Source of the DNA: an uncultured Gammaproteobacteria bacterium
Lineage (GTDB): Bacteria > Pseudomonadota > Gammaproteobacteria > Pseudomonadales > DT-91
Reading direction: 5' to 3'
Assembly: GCA_929200485.1 (NCBI GenBank)
Contig: CAKMZU010000061.1
Coordinates: 3,108-13,265 of the forward strand
Length of the DNA: 10,158 nucleotides
Below the pieces are notes generated by a model. The model saw only the letters and a list, made by a program, of their open reading frames with translations, was not told where the DNA came from and made no database searches. Each line of letters starts with the position of its first letter. Positions within the stretch are counted from its first letter, which is position 1. The position numbers and the translations under genes were made by a program. Of this stretch, positions 1-7,060 are shown one piece after another.

Positions 1-48
1 GGCTCAGGGTAAAGAGAAGAATCGATTTCGATTACTTATTTTTTTCTG

Positions 49-1524
<1,476 letters not shown>

Positions 1525-2724
1525 TTAAACGTCTAGCAACATGCGTGCTGGATCTTCCAAAAGATTCTTAATGGCAACCAGGAATTGCACCGCCTCTTTA
1601 CCATCAATTAAACGATGGTCATATGACAGGGCCAAGTACATCATTGGAAGAATTTCTACCTGACCATTGACTGCCATTGGGCGCTCAACGATGGAGTGCA
1701 TACCTAAAATTGCTGCTTGTGGCGGGTTAAGGATTGGGGTCGACATCATCGATCCAAAAACCCCACCGTTGGTGATAGTGAATGTACCGCCAGTCATTTC
1801 ATCAATGCCCAGCTTGCCATCACGTGCACGTAAACCAAAATCACGGATGGTTGATTCTATATCCGCAAGGTTCATGTAGTCAGTGTCTCTTAATACAGGA
1901 ACAACCAAGCCTTTGTCAGTAGATACGGCAACGCCAATATCTTGGTAACCGTGATAAACAATATCATTACCGTCAATTGATGAATTAACACCCGGGAAAC
2001 GTTTTAATGCTTCAGTTGCTGCACGTACGAAGAAAGACATAAAGCCCAGGCGTGTGCCGTTATGCGTCTTCTCGAATAAATCTTTATAGCGAGAACGAAG
2101 CTCCATCACAGGCTTCATGTTGACTTCGTTAAAAGTGGTCAACATGGCGGTTTCTTGTGTGGCACCTAATAGACGCTCAGCGATACGTGCACGCATACGG
2201 CTCATCGGTACGCGTTTTTCAGTTCGGCCATCCTGGCTTTGCGCTGTTTGTACAGGCGCGGGTGCTGGCGCAGAAGTTGTTGCTGCTGGTGCCGGATTAG
2301 CAAGCGCCGCTTGTACATCTTCTTTAGTGATTAAGCCGTTTTTGCCAGAGCCTGCAATTTTACTGGTATCAAGATTGTTTTCTTCTGCAAACTTACGAGC
2401 GGCTGGGCTAATCGCTGCATCAGCTTTTGGTGCTGAAGCCTCAGCTGTTGGCGTTTCAGCTATTGGTGCTGCGGTTGTACAGGCTGCGCCTTCTTCAAAA
2501 ATCGCGATGACTTCTTCGGAGAGAACTGTCTCGCCTTCGCCTTTAATAATCTCTTTAATGGCGCCATCCGCAGGTGCAACCACTTCCAGCACGACTTTGT
2601 CGGTTTCAATATCAACAATCAGCTCATCACGTTTTACGGCTTCGCCTGGTTGCTTGTACCAGGTGGCTATTGAGCCATCGGCTACGGACTCAGGAAATTG
2701 GGGGGCTTTGACTTCTGTACTCAT
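1525..2724 (-). CDS. sucB: Dihydrolipoyllysine-residue succinyltransferase, E2 of the 2-oxoglutarate dehydrogenase complex
   Basis: This 399-residue E2 core protein transfers the succinyl group from E1 via a lipoyl arm to CoA. Domains in order: one lipoyl domain (about 2-77) with the lipoylation site [11 protein letters not shown], lysine K43; an Ala/Pro/Thr linker (about 82-103); a peripheral subunit-binding domain (about 104-141) with the [11 protein letters not shown] and [11 protein letters not shown] motifs that docks E1/E3; a second Ala/Pro linker (about 142-163); and the catalytic acyltransferase domain (about 170-399) with the signature SYDHRLIDG, catalytic H370 and D374. A single lipoyl domain, near-identical length to E. 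coli SucB (about 405) and the position next to sucA favour succinyltransferase over the pyruvate E2. The start is supported by AAGGA 6 nt before the ATG. It lies 16 nt after sucA, consistent with co-transcription and possibly translational coupling. Confidence 0.97.
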   Translation of the reverse strand: MSTEVKAPQFPESVADGSIATWYKQPGEAVKRDELIVDIETDKVVLEVVAPADGAIKEIIKGEGETVLSEEVIAIFEEGAACTTAAPIAETPTAEASAPKADAAISPAARKFAEENNLDTSKIAGSGKNGLITKEDVQAALANPAPAATTSAPAPAPVQTAQSQDGRTEKRVPMSRMRARIAERLLGATQETAMLTTFNEVNMKPVMELRSRYKDLFEKTHNGTRLGFMSFFVRAATEALKRFPGVNSSIDGNDIVYHGYQDIGVAVSTDKGLVVPVLRDTDYMNLADIESTIRDFGLRARDGKLGIDEMTGGTFTITNGGVFGSMMSTPILNPPQAAILGMHSIVERPMAVNGQVEILPMMYLALSYDHRLIDGKEAVQFLVAIKNLLEDPARMLLDV

Positions 2725-2740
2725 GTTGGTTCCTTACGCC

Positions 2741-5596
2741 TTATTGATCGCCGTCAGGGTTAGGTAACCCCAATGCTTCATGAATGAGTTGGTTTTGTTG
2801 TTTGATGTGTAATGCAGAATAACCTGCTGCTGGTGACGCCGATGGTGCACGACCAGCATAATGTAATTGAATCTTGTCGTCCATGCGCATTGCAGCCTGG
2901 AAGAAACGGTGACGTGAACTATACCAGGCACCTTGGTTTTGTGGCTCTTCTTGACACCAGACTAAATCCGTCATTCCAGTGAATGCCGACAGCGCTTCAT
3001 GCAATTGCTCGTGAGGGAACGGATAAAGTTGTTCGATACGCACGATGGCCACATTTTCCATTGCCTGTTCACGACGTTTTTCAAGTAGGTCGTAATAAAC
3101 CTTGCCGCTACAAATAATGACGCGGTCAACTTTAGAAGGATCGATCGGATCAATTTCTCTGATCACCGGTTGGAAAGTGCCTTCGGTTAACTCTTCAAGG
3201 GTTGAAGTCACTAGCTTATGACGCAATAGGCTCTTCGGTGAAAAGATGACCAAAGGAATGCGTAAGAAACGCTTGGCTTGACGACGTAATAAATGATAAA
3301 TCTGAGCAGGGGTTGTAGGCACTGCAATTTCAATGTTGTGTTCTGCGCAAAGCTGTAAGTAACGTTCCAGGCGTGCTGATGAATGCTCAGGACCTTGGCC
3401 TTCATAGCCATGAGGTAACAACATGGTCAAGCCGCATAGGCGTTGCCATTTGTGCTCGCCACAGGTGATGAACTGATCGATAACCACTTGCGCGCCGTTA
3501 GCAAAGTCGCCAAATTGCGCTTCCCAAATAACCAATGCGTTAGGTATGGTGGTTGAGTAGCCGTATTCAAACGCCAATACCGCTTCTTCGGAAAGAAACG
3601 AATCATGGATCGTCATGCGCGCTTCGGTGTCTGCAACATGTTGAAGAGGTACGTAGGTAGCCCCGTCTTTTTGATTATGTAAAACCGCATGACGGTGCGA
3701 GAATGTACCACGGCCAACATCTTGACCGGTTAAGCGGATAGGGTGGTCTTCTTCTAGCAAGGTGGCATAGGCCATGTTCTCGGCGTAGCCCCAGTTAACG
3801 GGTAGTGCGCCTGCGTTCATTTTTTTGCGATCGTCAACAATTTTGGAAACTTGACGTTGTAGAACCAGACCTTCAGGGATATCTGTTAGGCGGTTAGCGA
3901 GTTTGTTGAAAACTTCAGGGTCAATTGTGGTATCGCAATCGAACGTGTGTTCGTGGCCGATATAAGGCGTCCAATCAACGAACAGTGCACGGTTGGGTTC
4001 TTTAACAAGGCTTTTGGCAACATGTTCGCCATTGTCCAGTGCATCACGGTAGCCTTCAAGAATGGCTTTATCATCGGCTTCAGATATGACGCCTTCGCTA
4101 ACTAACTTTTCTGCATACAAATCACGAGTGGTTTTATGCTTGCGAATGATCTCATACATTAAAGGCTGAGTGCCTGATGGTTCATCGGCTTCGTTATGGC
4201 CGCGACGACGATAGCCGATCAGATCGATAACCACATCTTTTTTATATTGCTGGCGGAAGTCAGTGGCTAATTGAGTAACAAAAAGTACCGCTTCAGGGTC
4301 ATCTGCATTGACGTGGAAGATAGGCGCTTGAACCATCTTGGCGACGTCTGTGCAGTATTCGGTTGAGCGGGCATCTTCTTTCTTGCTGGTCGTAAAGCCA
4401 ACCTGATTGTTTATAACGATGTGAATCGTACCGCCTGTGCCGTAAGCGCGGGTTTGCGACATCTGGAAAGTTTCCATCACCACGCCTTGGCCTGCAAACG
4501 CTGCATCACCATGCATGACGATTGGTAAGGTTGTGTCGCCTGTCGGGTCTTCGCGACGATCCTGGCGGGCACGAACAGAACCTTCAACCACTGGAGAAAC
4601 AATCTCAAGGTGAGAAGGGTTAAACGCCATGGCAAGATGCACTTCGCCACCGTCAGTCATGACATTGGATGAAAAACCCTGGTGGTACTTAACGTCTGCT
4701 GAACCTACGTATTGAACCTTACCATCAAACTCTGCGAATAATTCCGATGGGCTTTTACCTAAAATGTTAACAAGTGTATTGAGTCGGCCACGGTGCGCCA
4801 TGCCGATAACAATTTCTTTCGTGCTGTAGGAACCCGCACGTTGAATCATGGCATCAAGCATTGGGATTAAGGATTCATTTCCTTCAAGGCCAAAACGTTT
4901 GGTGCCTGGATATTTAGAGCCTAGATATTTTTCAAGGCCTTCGGCTGCGGTTAGACGCTCAAGCAAATGCTTCTTAACGTCTTCGCCATAGGCTGGCTTT
5001 GATCTGACACCATCCATACGCTGTTGAATCCAGCGACGCTCTTCAGTATCGGTGATGTGCATGAATTCTGCGCCGACACTGCCGCAGTAAGTTTCCTGTA
5101 ATGCCTCATAAATTTCTTTAAGGGTTGCTTCGTCTTTACCTAAATAAAGCTGGCCGGTTTGAAAAACGGTGTCAAAGTCTGCTTCGGATAATTGATGAAA
5201 GCCTAGTTCCAAGTCACGAATGGTTTCACGATGCCAAAGGTTTAATGGATCCAAATTGGCGTGCTGGTGGCCGCGCTGACGAAAAGCGCTGATCATTTGT
5301 ACCACTGACACTTGTTTGCGTTCATATTCTGTTGCTTCACCGGATGAGCTCGCAGAGGCAACAGGGCGCTGGCGTGACCGACCTAGTAATTCAAAGTGTT
5401 CTTTAATCGTGGAATGTGGGACGTCTTTAGCTGAGTTGCCATCGACATTAGGGAGCTTATCAAAGTAATCGCGCCAGCTTTCAGGGACGGCATTAGGATC
5501 AAGCAGATATTGCTCATACAGATCTTCAACATAATCTGCGTTGCCACCTGATATGTGAGAGGAACGCCTGAGGCCCTCCATGATACCTTCTTGCAT
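2741..5596 (-). CDS. sucA: 2-oxoglutarate dehydrogenase E1 component (thiamine diphosphate-dependent)
   Basis: This E1 decarboxylates 2-oxoglutarate on thiamine diphosphate and succinylates the E2 lipoyl group, the first step of the complex. From the chosen start the protein has 951 residues, close to the 930-945 usual for SucA. Seen: the N-terminal E2-binding region SGGNADYVEDLYEQYL; GMAHRGRLN at about 265-273; the ThDP/Mg site GDAAFAGQG at about 363-371 with INNQVGFTTS at about 395-404; RRRGHNEADEPS at about 463-474; GRGTFSHRHAVLHNQ; and HGYEGQGPEHSSARLERYLQ in the C-terminal half. Three in-frame ATGs lie close together at 5602, 5596 and 5581. The one at 5596 gives MQEGIM, which matches Pseudomonas SucA (MQESVM); AAGG lies 10 nt upstream of it. 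AAGG is 4 nt before the 5602 ATG, and AAGAAGG is 4 nt before the 5581 ATG, so the start is uncertain by a few codons. First gene of the sucA-sucB-lpdA operon. Confidence 0.97.
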   Translation of the reverse strand: MQEGIMEGLRRSSHISGGNADYVEDLYEQYLLDPNAVPESWRDYFDKLPNVDGNSAKDVPHSTIKEHFELLGRSRQRPVASASSSGEATEYERKQVSVVQMISAFRQRGHQHANLDPLNLWHRETIRDLELGFHQLSEADFDTVFQTGQLYLGKDEATLKEIYEALQETYCGSVGAEFMHITDTEERRWIQQRMDGVRSKPAYGEDVKKHLLERLTAAEGLEKYLGSKYPGTKRFGLEGNESLIPMLDAMIQRAGSYSTKEIVIGMAHRGRLNTLVNILGKSPSELFAEFDGKVQYVGSADVKYHQGFSSNVMTDGGEVHLAMAFNPSHLEIVSPVVEGSVRARQDRREDPTGDTTLPIVMHGDAAFAGQGVVMETFQMSQTRAYGTGGTIHIVINNQVGFTTSKKEDARSTEYCTDVAKMVQAPIFHVNADDPEAVLFVTQLATDFRQQYKKDVVIDLIGYRRRGHNEADEPSGTQPLMYEIIRKHKTTRDLYAEKLVSEGVISEADDKAILEGYRDALDNGEHVAKSLVKEPNRALFVDWTPYIGHEHTFDCDTTIDPEVFNKLANRLTDIPEGLVLQRQVSKIVDDRKKMNAGALPVNWGYAENMAYATLLEEDHPIRLTGQDVGRGTFSHRHAVLHNQKDGATYVPLQHVADTEARMTIHDSFLSEEAVLAFEYGYSTTIPNALVIWEAQFGDFANGAQVVIDQFITCGEHKWQRLCGLTMLLPHGYEGQGPEHSSARLERYLQLCAEHNIEIAVPTTPAQIYHLLRRQAKRFLRIPLVIFSPKSLLRHKLVTSTLEELTEGTFQPVIREIDPIDPSKVDRVIICSGKVYYDLLEKRREQAMENVAIVRIEQLYPFPHEQLHEALSAFTGMTDLVWCQEEPQNQGAWYSSRHRFFQAAMRMDDKIQLHYAGRAPSASPAAGYSALHIKQQNQLIHEALGLPNPDGDQ

Positions 5597-5730
5597 ATGC
5601 ATAGAACCTTAAAACAAGGGTAAGAATTCAATGCTCAATTTGGCAGACATCAGCTAAGACTGATAGGGTGCAAAACAAGCACACTTTTTAGAAAAATTTG
5701 TAATTAATATTATTCATTCATTTTGGGGTT

Positions 5731-5750
5731 AAGAATAAAAAAGAATAAAA
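5731..5750. repeat. Perfect tandem decamer (AAGAATAAAA x2)
   Basis: AAGAATAAAA occurs twice back to back, at 5731-5740 and 5741-5750. It lies inside the predicted sucA leader, where the transcript would read TTTTATTCTT twice. It may be slippage in AT-rich DNA or a binding element; nothing else distinguishes it. Confidence 0.8.
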
Positions 5751-5787
5751 ACGCCCAGTTGAAAGAAGCAGTCCAAAAAGCGGCGAT

Positions 5788-5815
5788 ATTCTAGCACTTT
5801 ATTTAAAAAAATTAA
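5788..5815 (-). promoter_or_regulatory. Candidate sigma70 promoter of sucA-sucB-lpdA (extended -10)
   Basis: On the minus strand TAGAAT (5788-5793) matches the -10 consensus at 5 of 6 bases and is preceded by TG one base upstream (TGC-TAGAAT), an extended -10. A weak -35, TTAATT (5810-5815), sits 16 nt upstream. The predicted start of transcription near 5781 leaves a leader of about 185 nt before the sucA ATG. The assignment rests on motif match only. Confidence 0.45.
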
Positions 5816-5897
5816 CGAATAAATTGATTTATTATTCATTTTATTTTGGTGGTATATCTTTGGTGTGGTTGAAAGTCGGGAAGGAGAACCAAAAGGT

Positions 5898-5942
5898 GCA
5901 CCAAAATGTTCGTATTTTACCGTTTTTGTTTTGTTTTGGTGC
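5898..5942 (-). terminator. Inverted repeat after the exported-protein gene; possible weak terminator
   Basis: GCACCAAAA (5898-5906) and TTTTGGTGC (5934-5942) form a perfect 9-bp inverted repeat with a 27-nt loop, starting 10 nt beyond the stop codon of the minus-strand gene at 5953-6531. The position suits a terminator. The stem is AT-rich and only a short CCTTTTGG follows it in the direction of transcription, so it is not a canonical intrinsic terminator. Read on the plus strand, G-U pairs would extend the stem to about 13 pairs. Confidence 0.35.
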
Positions 5943-5952
5943 GTCTGATTGG

Positions 5953-6531
5953 TTACATATCATAGATGTAAATTGGGCGTATTTGCATATAGGGGTCTTT
6001 ACTATCTGTAGCCTCTGTAGCCTCTGTTGGCGTAGCAGCAAGTCCTTTACTATCTGTAGCTTCTGTTGGCGTAACAGCAACTTCTTTATTAGGGCTGATT
6101 TCTTCTGGATCTTTTAGAGATGGCGCTGTTTTTTTTGGGGTTAAGTACTGGTTAATCCTTCCTAGAATATATCGTGTGGCAGCATATATTCCGATATCAA
6201 CGGTAGTTTGATAGAAGGCTTCCAAGCAAACCATCTCAAATAGTTCGCTTGAAAGAGTGTGGCATGGTTCACACGCATACTTCCTGTAGGCGTTATAGAA
6301 GTTCCAGCCTACGTCAGCCAGGAGAGCGCAGGCAGTAAGGTCAGAATTCTGGTTGTGAGGCTGATTTTTTATATATTTGTGGATGCAGAGGCTTCCAAGA
6401 CATGCAACGATGTTATGCTCTAAGTCTAGTATTTGTCCTTTATCAAAATAAGCCTTGCATTGAATCGATTGAAAACCAATTAATGCGTAGAGCATCAGAA
6501 TGCCAAGTTGTTTATTAATCATAAACCTCAT
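5953..6531 (-). CDS. Predicted exported protein of unknown function with CxxCH motif and repeat tail
   Basis: I do not recognise a family for this protein of 192 residues (189 if the second ATG is used). Residues 1-27 look like a Sec signal peptide: K7, a hydrophobic core ILMLYALIGF, and a cleavage site after QCKA. The mature part has six cysteines (C44, C49, C68, C87, C90, C102), including C87-E-P-C90-H91, a CxxCH match to the haem c attachment motif. After about residue 135 the protein becomes Pro/Thr/Glu/Lys-rich, with two units (about 150-162 and 163-178) built on TPTEATDSK. The preceding gene at 6589-6978 appears to be a diverged paralogue, 57 nt away on the same strand, so the two are probably co-transcribed. 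The start is uncertain: ATG at 6531 has only a weak TGGA upstream, while ATG at 6522 aligns with the paralogue's start but has GAGG just 3 nt away. A haem role is doubtful because the paralogue lacks the motif. Confidence 0.72.
   Translation of the reverse strand: MRFMINKQLGILMLYALIGFQSIQCKAYFDKGQILDLEHNIVACLGSLCIHKYIKNQPHNQNSDLTACALLADVGWNFYNAYRKYACEPCHTLSSELFEMVCLEAFYQTTVDIGIYAATRYILGRINQYLTPKKTAPSLKDPEEISPNKEVAVTPTEATDSKGLAATPTEATEATDSKDPYMQIRPIYIYDM
5998..6084 (-). repeat. In-frame 39/48-nt tandem repeat encoding the TPTEAT tail
   Basis: Positions 5998-6045 (48 nt) and 6046-6084 (39 nt) are imperfect copies, both beginning TTTACTATCTGTAGC on the plus strand. The longer copy carries an extra 9 nt, an internal duplication of CTCTGTAGC that adds E-A-T in the protein. 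All length changes are multiples of three, so the frame is kept. This suggests replication slippage in a tolerant C-terminal tail. Confidence 0.85.
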
Positions 6532-6588
6532 TAATAGTTTTCCATCAGTGCTCGGAGGGGACGTTCATTATTGTTAGCAAGGGCTTAC

Positions 6589-6978
6589 TTATTTTTTTTC
6601 GTTATTGTGGGTCTGTGGATCAATGTCAGTTTCGCCTGTAGCATTATTAATCAAGTCTAAGGTAATCAAAATAGTAGTTTGAAAGAGGCTATCGATAACG
6701 GCTCGACCTAACATTGTCTGAGGGCTGTAATTCTCTGGACAATATGCAGCTTCATACATATGGTGAAGTATAGCGTCTGCGGAGTTCATGACTAAGGCAG
6801 TAAACATAGTGCGGATAGGAGAGCGGTAGGGCTCTTCTTTTTCCGCTGAACGAGTAGCTAAGTGTAGAAGTCCATAAAAGCTAATCTGCGTATGGGGAGT
6901 AAGGAATGCCTGCGATGATGTCGACTGAAACATAATAAATGCATAAAGGATCAAAGGTCGGTAGTATCTGCAAATCAT
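6589..6978 (-). CDS. Predicted exported protein of unknown function, paralogue of the next gene
   Basis: This is a 129-residue protein of no family I recognise. Residues 1-24 form a likely signal peptide (R4, core LILYAFIMF, cleavage after SSQA). The mature part has an acidic/basic stretch near 44-55 (SAEKEEPYRSPIR), a single cysteine C80, the segment LFQTTILITLDLI at about 98-110, and a polar tail rich in Asn, Asp and Lys. Compared with the protein at 5953-6531, the 24-residue leaders align without gaps (M-I, L, LYA, I, FQS, A conserved), and YxxxYC...FQTT aligns with YxxxAC...YQTT. The pair therefore looks like an old tandem duplication. The frame extends to a TTG at 6985-6987, but the ATG at 6978 matches the start of the aligned region. 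The ribosome binding site is weak (GAAG about 11 nt upstream). It is first of the two minus-strand genes and diverges from sbcB. Confidence 0.68.
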   Translation of the reverse strand: MICRYYRPLILYAFIMFQSTSSQAFLTPHTQISFYGLLHLATRSAEKEEPYRSPIRTMFTALVMNSADAILHHMYEAAYCPENYSPQTMLGRAVIDSLFQTTILITLDLINNATGETDIDPQTHNNEKK

Positions 6979-7003
6979 AAAGATCAATCTTCAAAAGCCG
7001 GCT

Positions 7004-7009
7004 TATACT
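7004..7009 (+). promoter_or_regulatory. Candidate -10 box for sbcB
   Basis: TATACT matches the -10 consensus at 5 of 6 bases and lies 51 nt before the sbcB ATG. No good -35 is present at 16-18 nt, so the promoter would be weak or need an activator. It overlaps the opposite-strand -10 at 7002-7007. Confidence 0.3.
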
Positions 7010-7028
7010 CATTAAGTATGTTTTTTTT
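7005..7028 (+). other. Small AT hairpin followed by a T8 run in the divergent promoter region
   Basis: ATACT (7005-7009) and AGTAT (7015-7019) form a 5-bp inverted repeat with a 5-nt loop, followed by G and eight T (7021-7028). The layout resembles an intrinsic terminator, but the stem is too short and AT-rich and it lies upstream of a gene start. An operator or chance are alternatives. Confidence 0.25.
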
Positions 7029-7050
7029 CAAAAAAGTTCCGATAGTAAAA

Positions 7051-7054
7051 AAGG
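7051..7054 (+). promoter_or_regulatory. Ribosome binding site of sbcB
   Basis: AAGG, preceded by an A run, lies 6 nt before the ATG at 7061. It supports that start, which also begins just before the conserved HDYET motif. Confidence 0.7.
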
Positions 7055-7060
7055 TCTGTA

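Larger units (their letters stand above)
5708..5852. repeat. Imperfect direct repeat of about 22 nt flanking the sucA promoter
   Basis: TATTATTCATT-CATTTTGGGG (5708-5728) and TATTATTCATT-TTATTTTGGTGG (5830-5852) share 11 exact bases, then ATTTTGG after a 1-nt length difference. One copy lies upstream of the candidate sucA promoter and one within the leader. The low complexity means chance is possible. Confidence 0.45.
5597..5952. other. AT-rich noncoding region between sucA and the exported-protein genes
   Basis: This stretch of about 356 nt has no convincing gene. Read toward sucA (minus strand) it holds, in order: the 3' end of the upstream gene pair with a 9-bp inverted repeat, ACCAAAA boxes, a candidate promoter at about 5788-5815, one tandem decamer repeat, one imperfect AT-rich direct repeat, and a leader of about 185 nt. 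Small inverted repeats in the leader (ATCAG at 5649-5653 with CTGAT at 5660-5664; GTGC at 5669-5672 with GCAC at 5680-5683) are too short to interpret. A plus-strand open frame at 5824-6117 is antisense to a real gene and has no ribosome binding site context. Confidence 0.7.
7002..7031 (-). promoter_or_regulatory. Candidate sigma70 promoter for the two exported-protein genes
   Basis: On the minus strand TTGAAA (7026-7031) and TATAAG (7002-7007) are separated by 18 nt; they match consensus at 5 of 6 bases each. Transcription would start near 6995, leaving a leader of about 17 nt before the ATG at 6978. Confidence 0.5.

Noticed and set aside
20..33. AATCGATTTCGATT palindrome just after the lpdA stop, considered as a terminator
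   Set aside because: Its loop would be only 2 nt, the stem is AT-rich and no T run follows in the direction of lpdA transcription, so it does not support an end to the operon here.
2117..2767. Plus-strand 216-codon open frame antisense to sucB
   Set aside because: It mirrors the Ala/Pro/Thr-rich linker and lipoyl region of sucB, is rich in Ala and Ser as expected from that, has no domain, and lies entirely opposite a well-supported gene.
5649..5683. Short inverted repeats in the sucA leader (ATCAG/CTGAT and GTGC/GCAC) as regulator operators
   Set aside because: Arms of 4-5 bp in AT-rich DNA are expected by chance, and they match no specific regulator site I can name.
5824..6117. Plus-strand 97-codon open frame (MIYYSFYFGG...)
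   Set aside because: It overlaps the noncoding region and the repeat tail of the minus-strand gene. Its repeated Cys/Ser text is the reverse reading of that repeat, and no ribosome binding site precedes it.
5953..6987. Exported-protein pair as a toxin-immunity or toxin-antitoxin system
   Set aside because: Both members carry signal peptides and resemble each other, unlike a typical toxin and its partner, and no toxin motif is visible.
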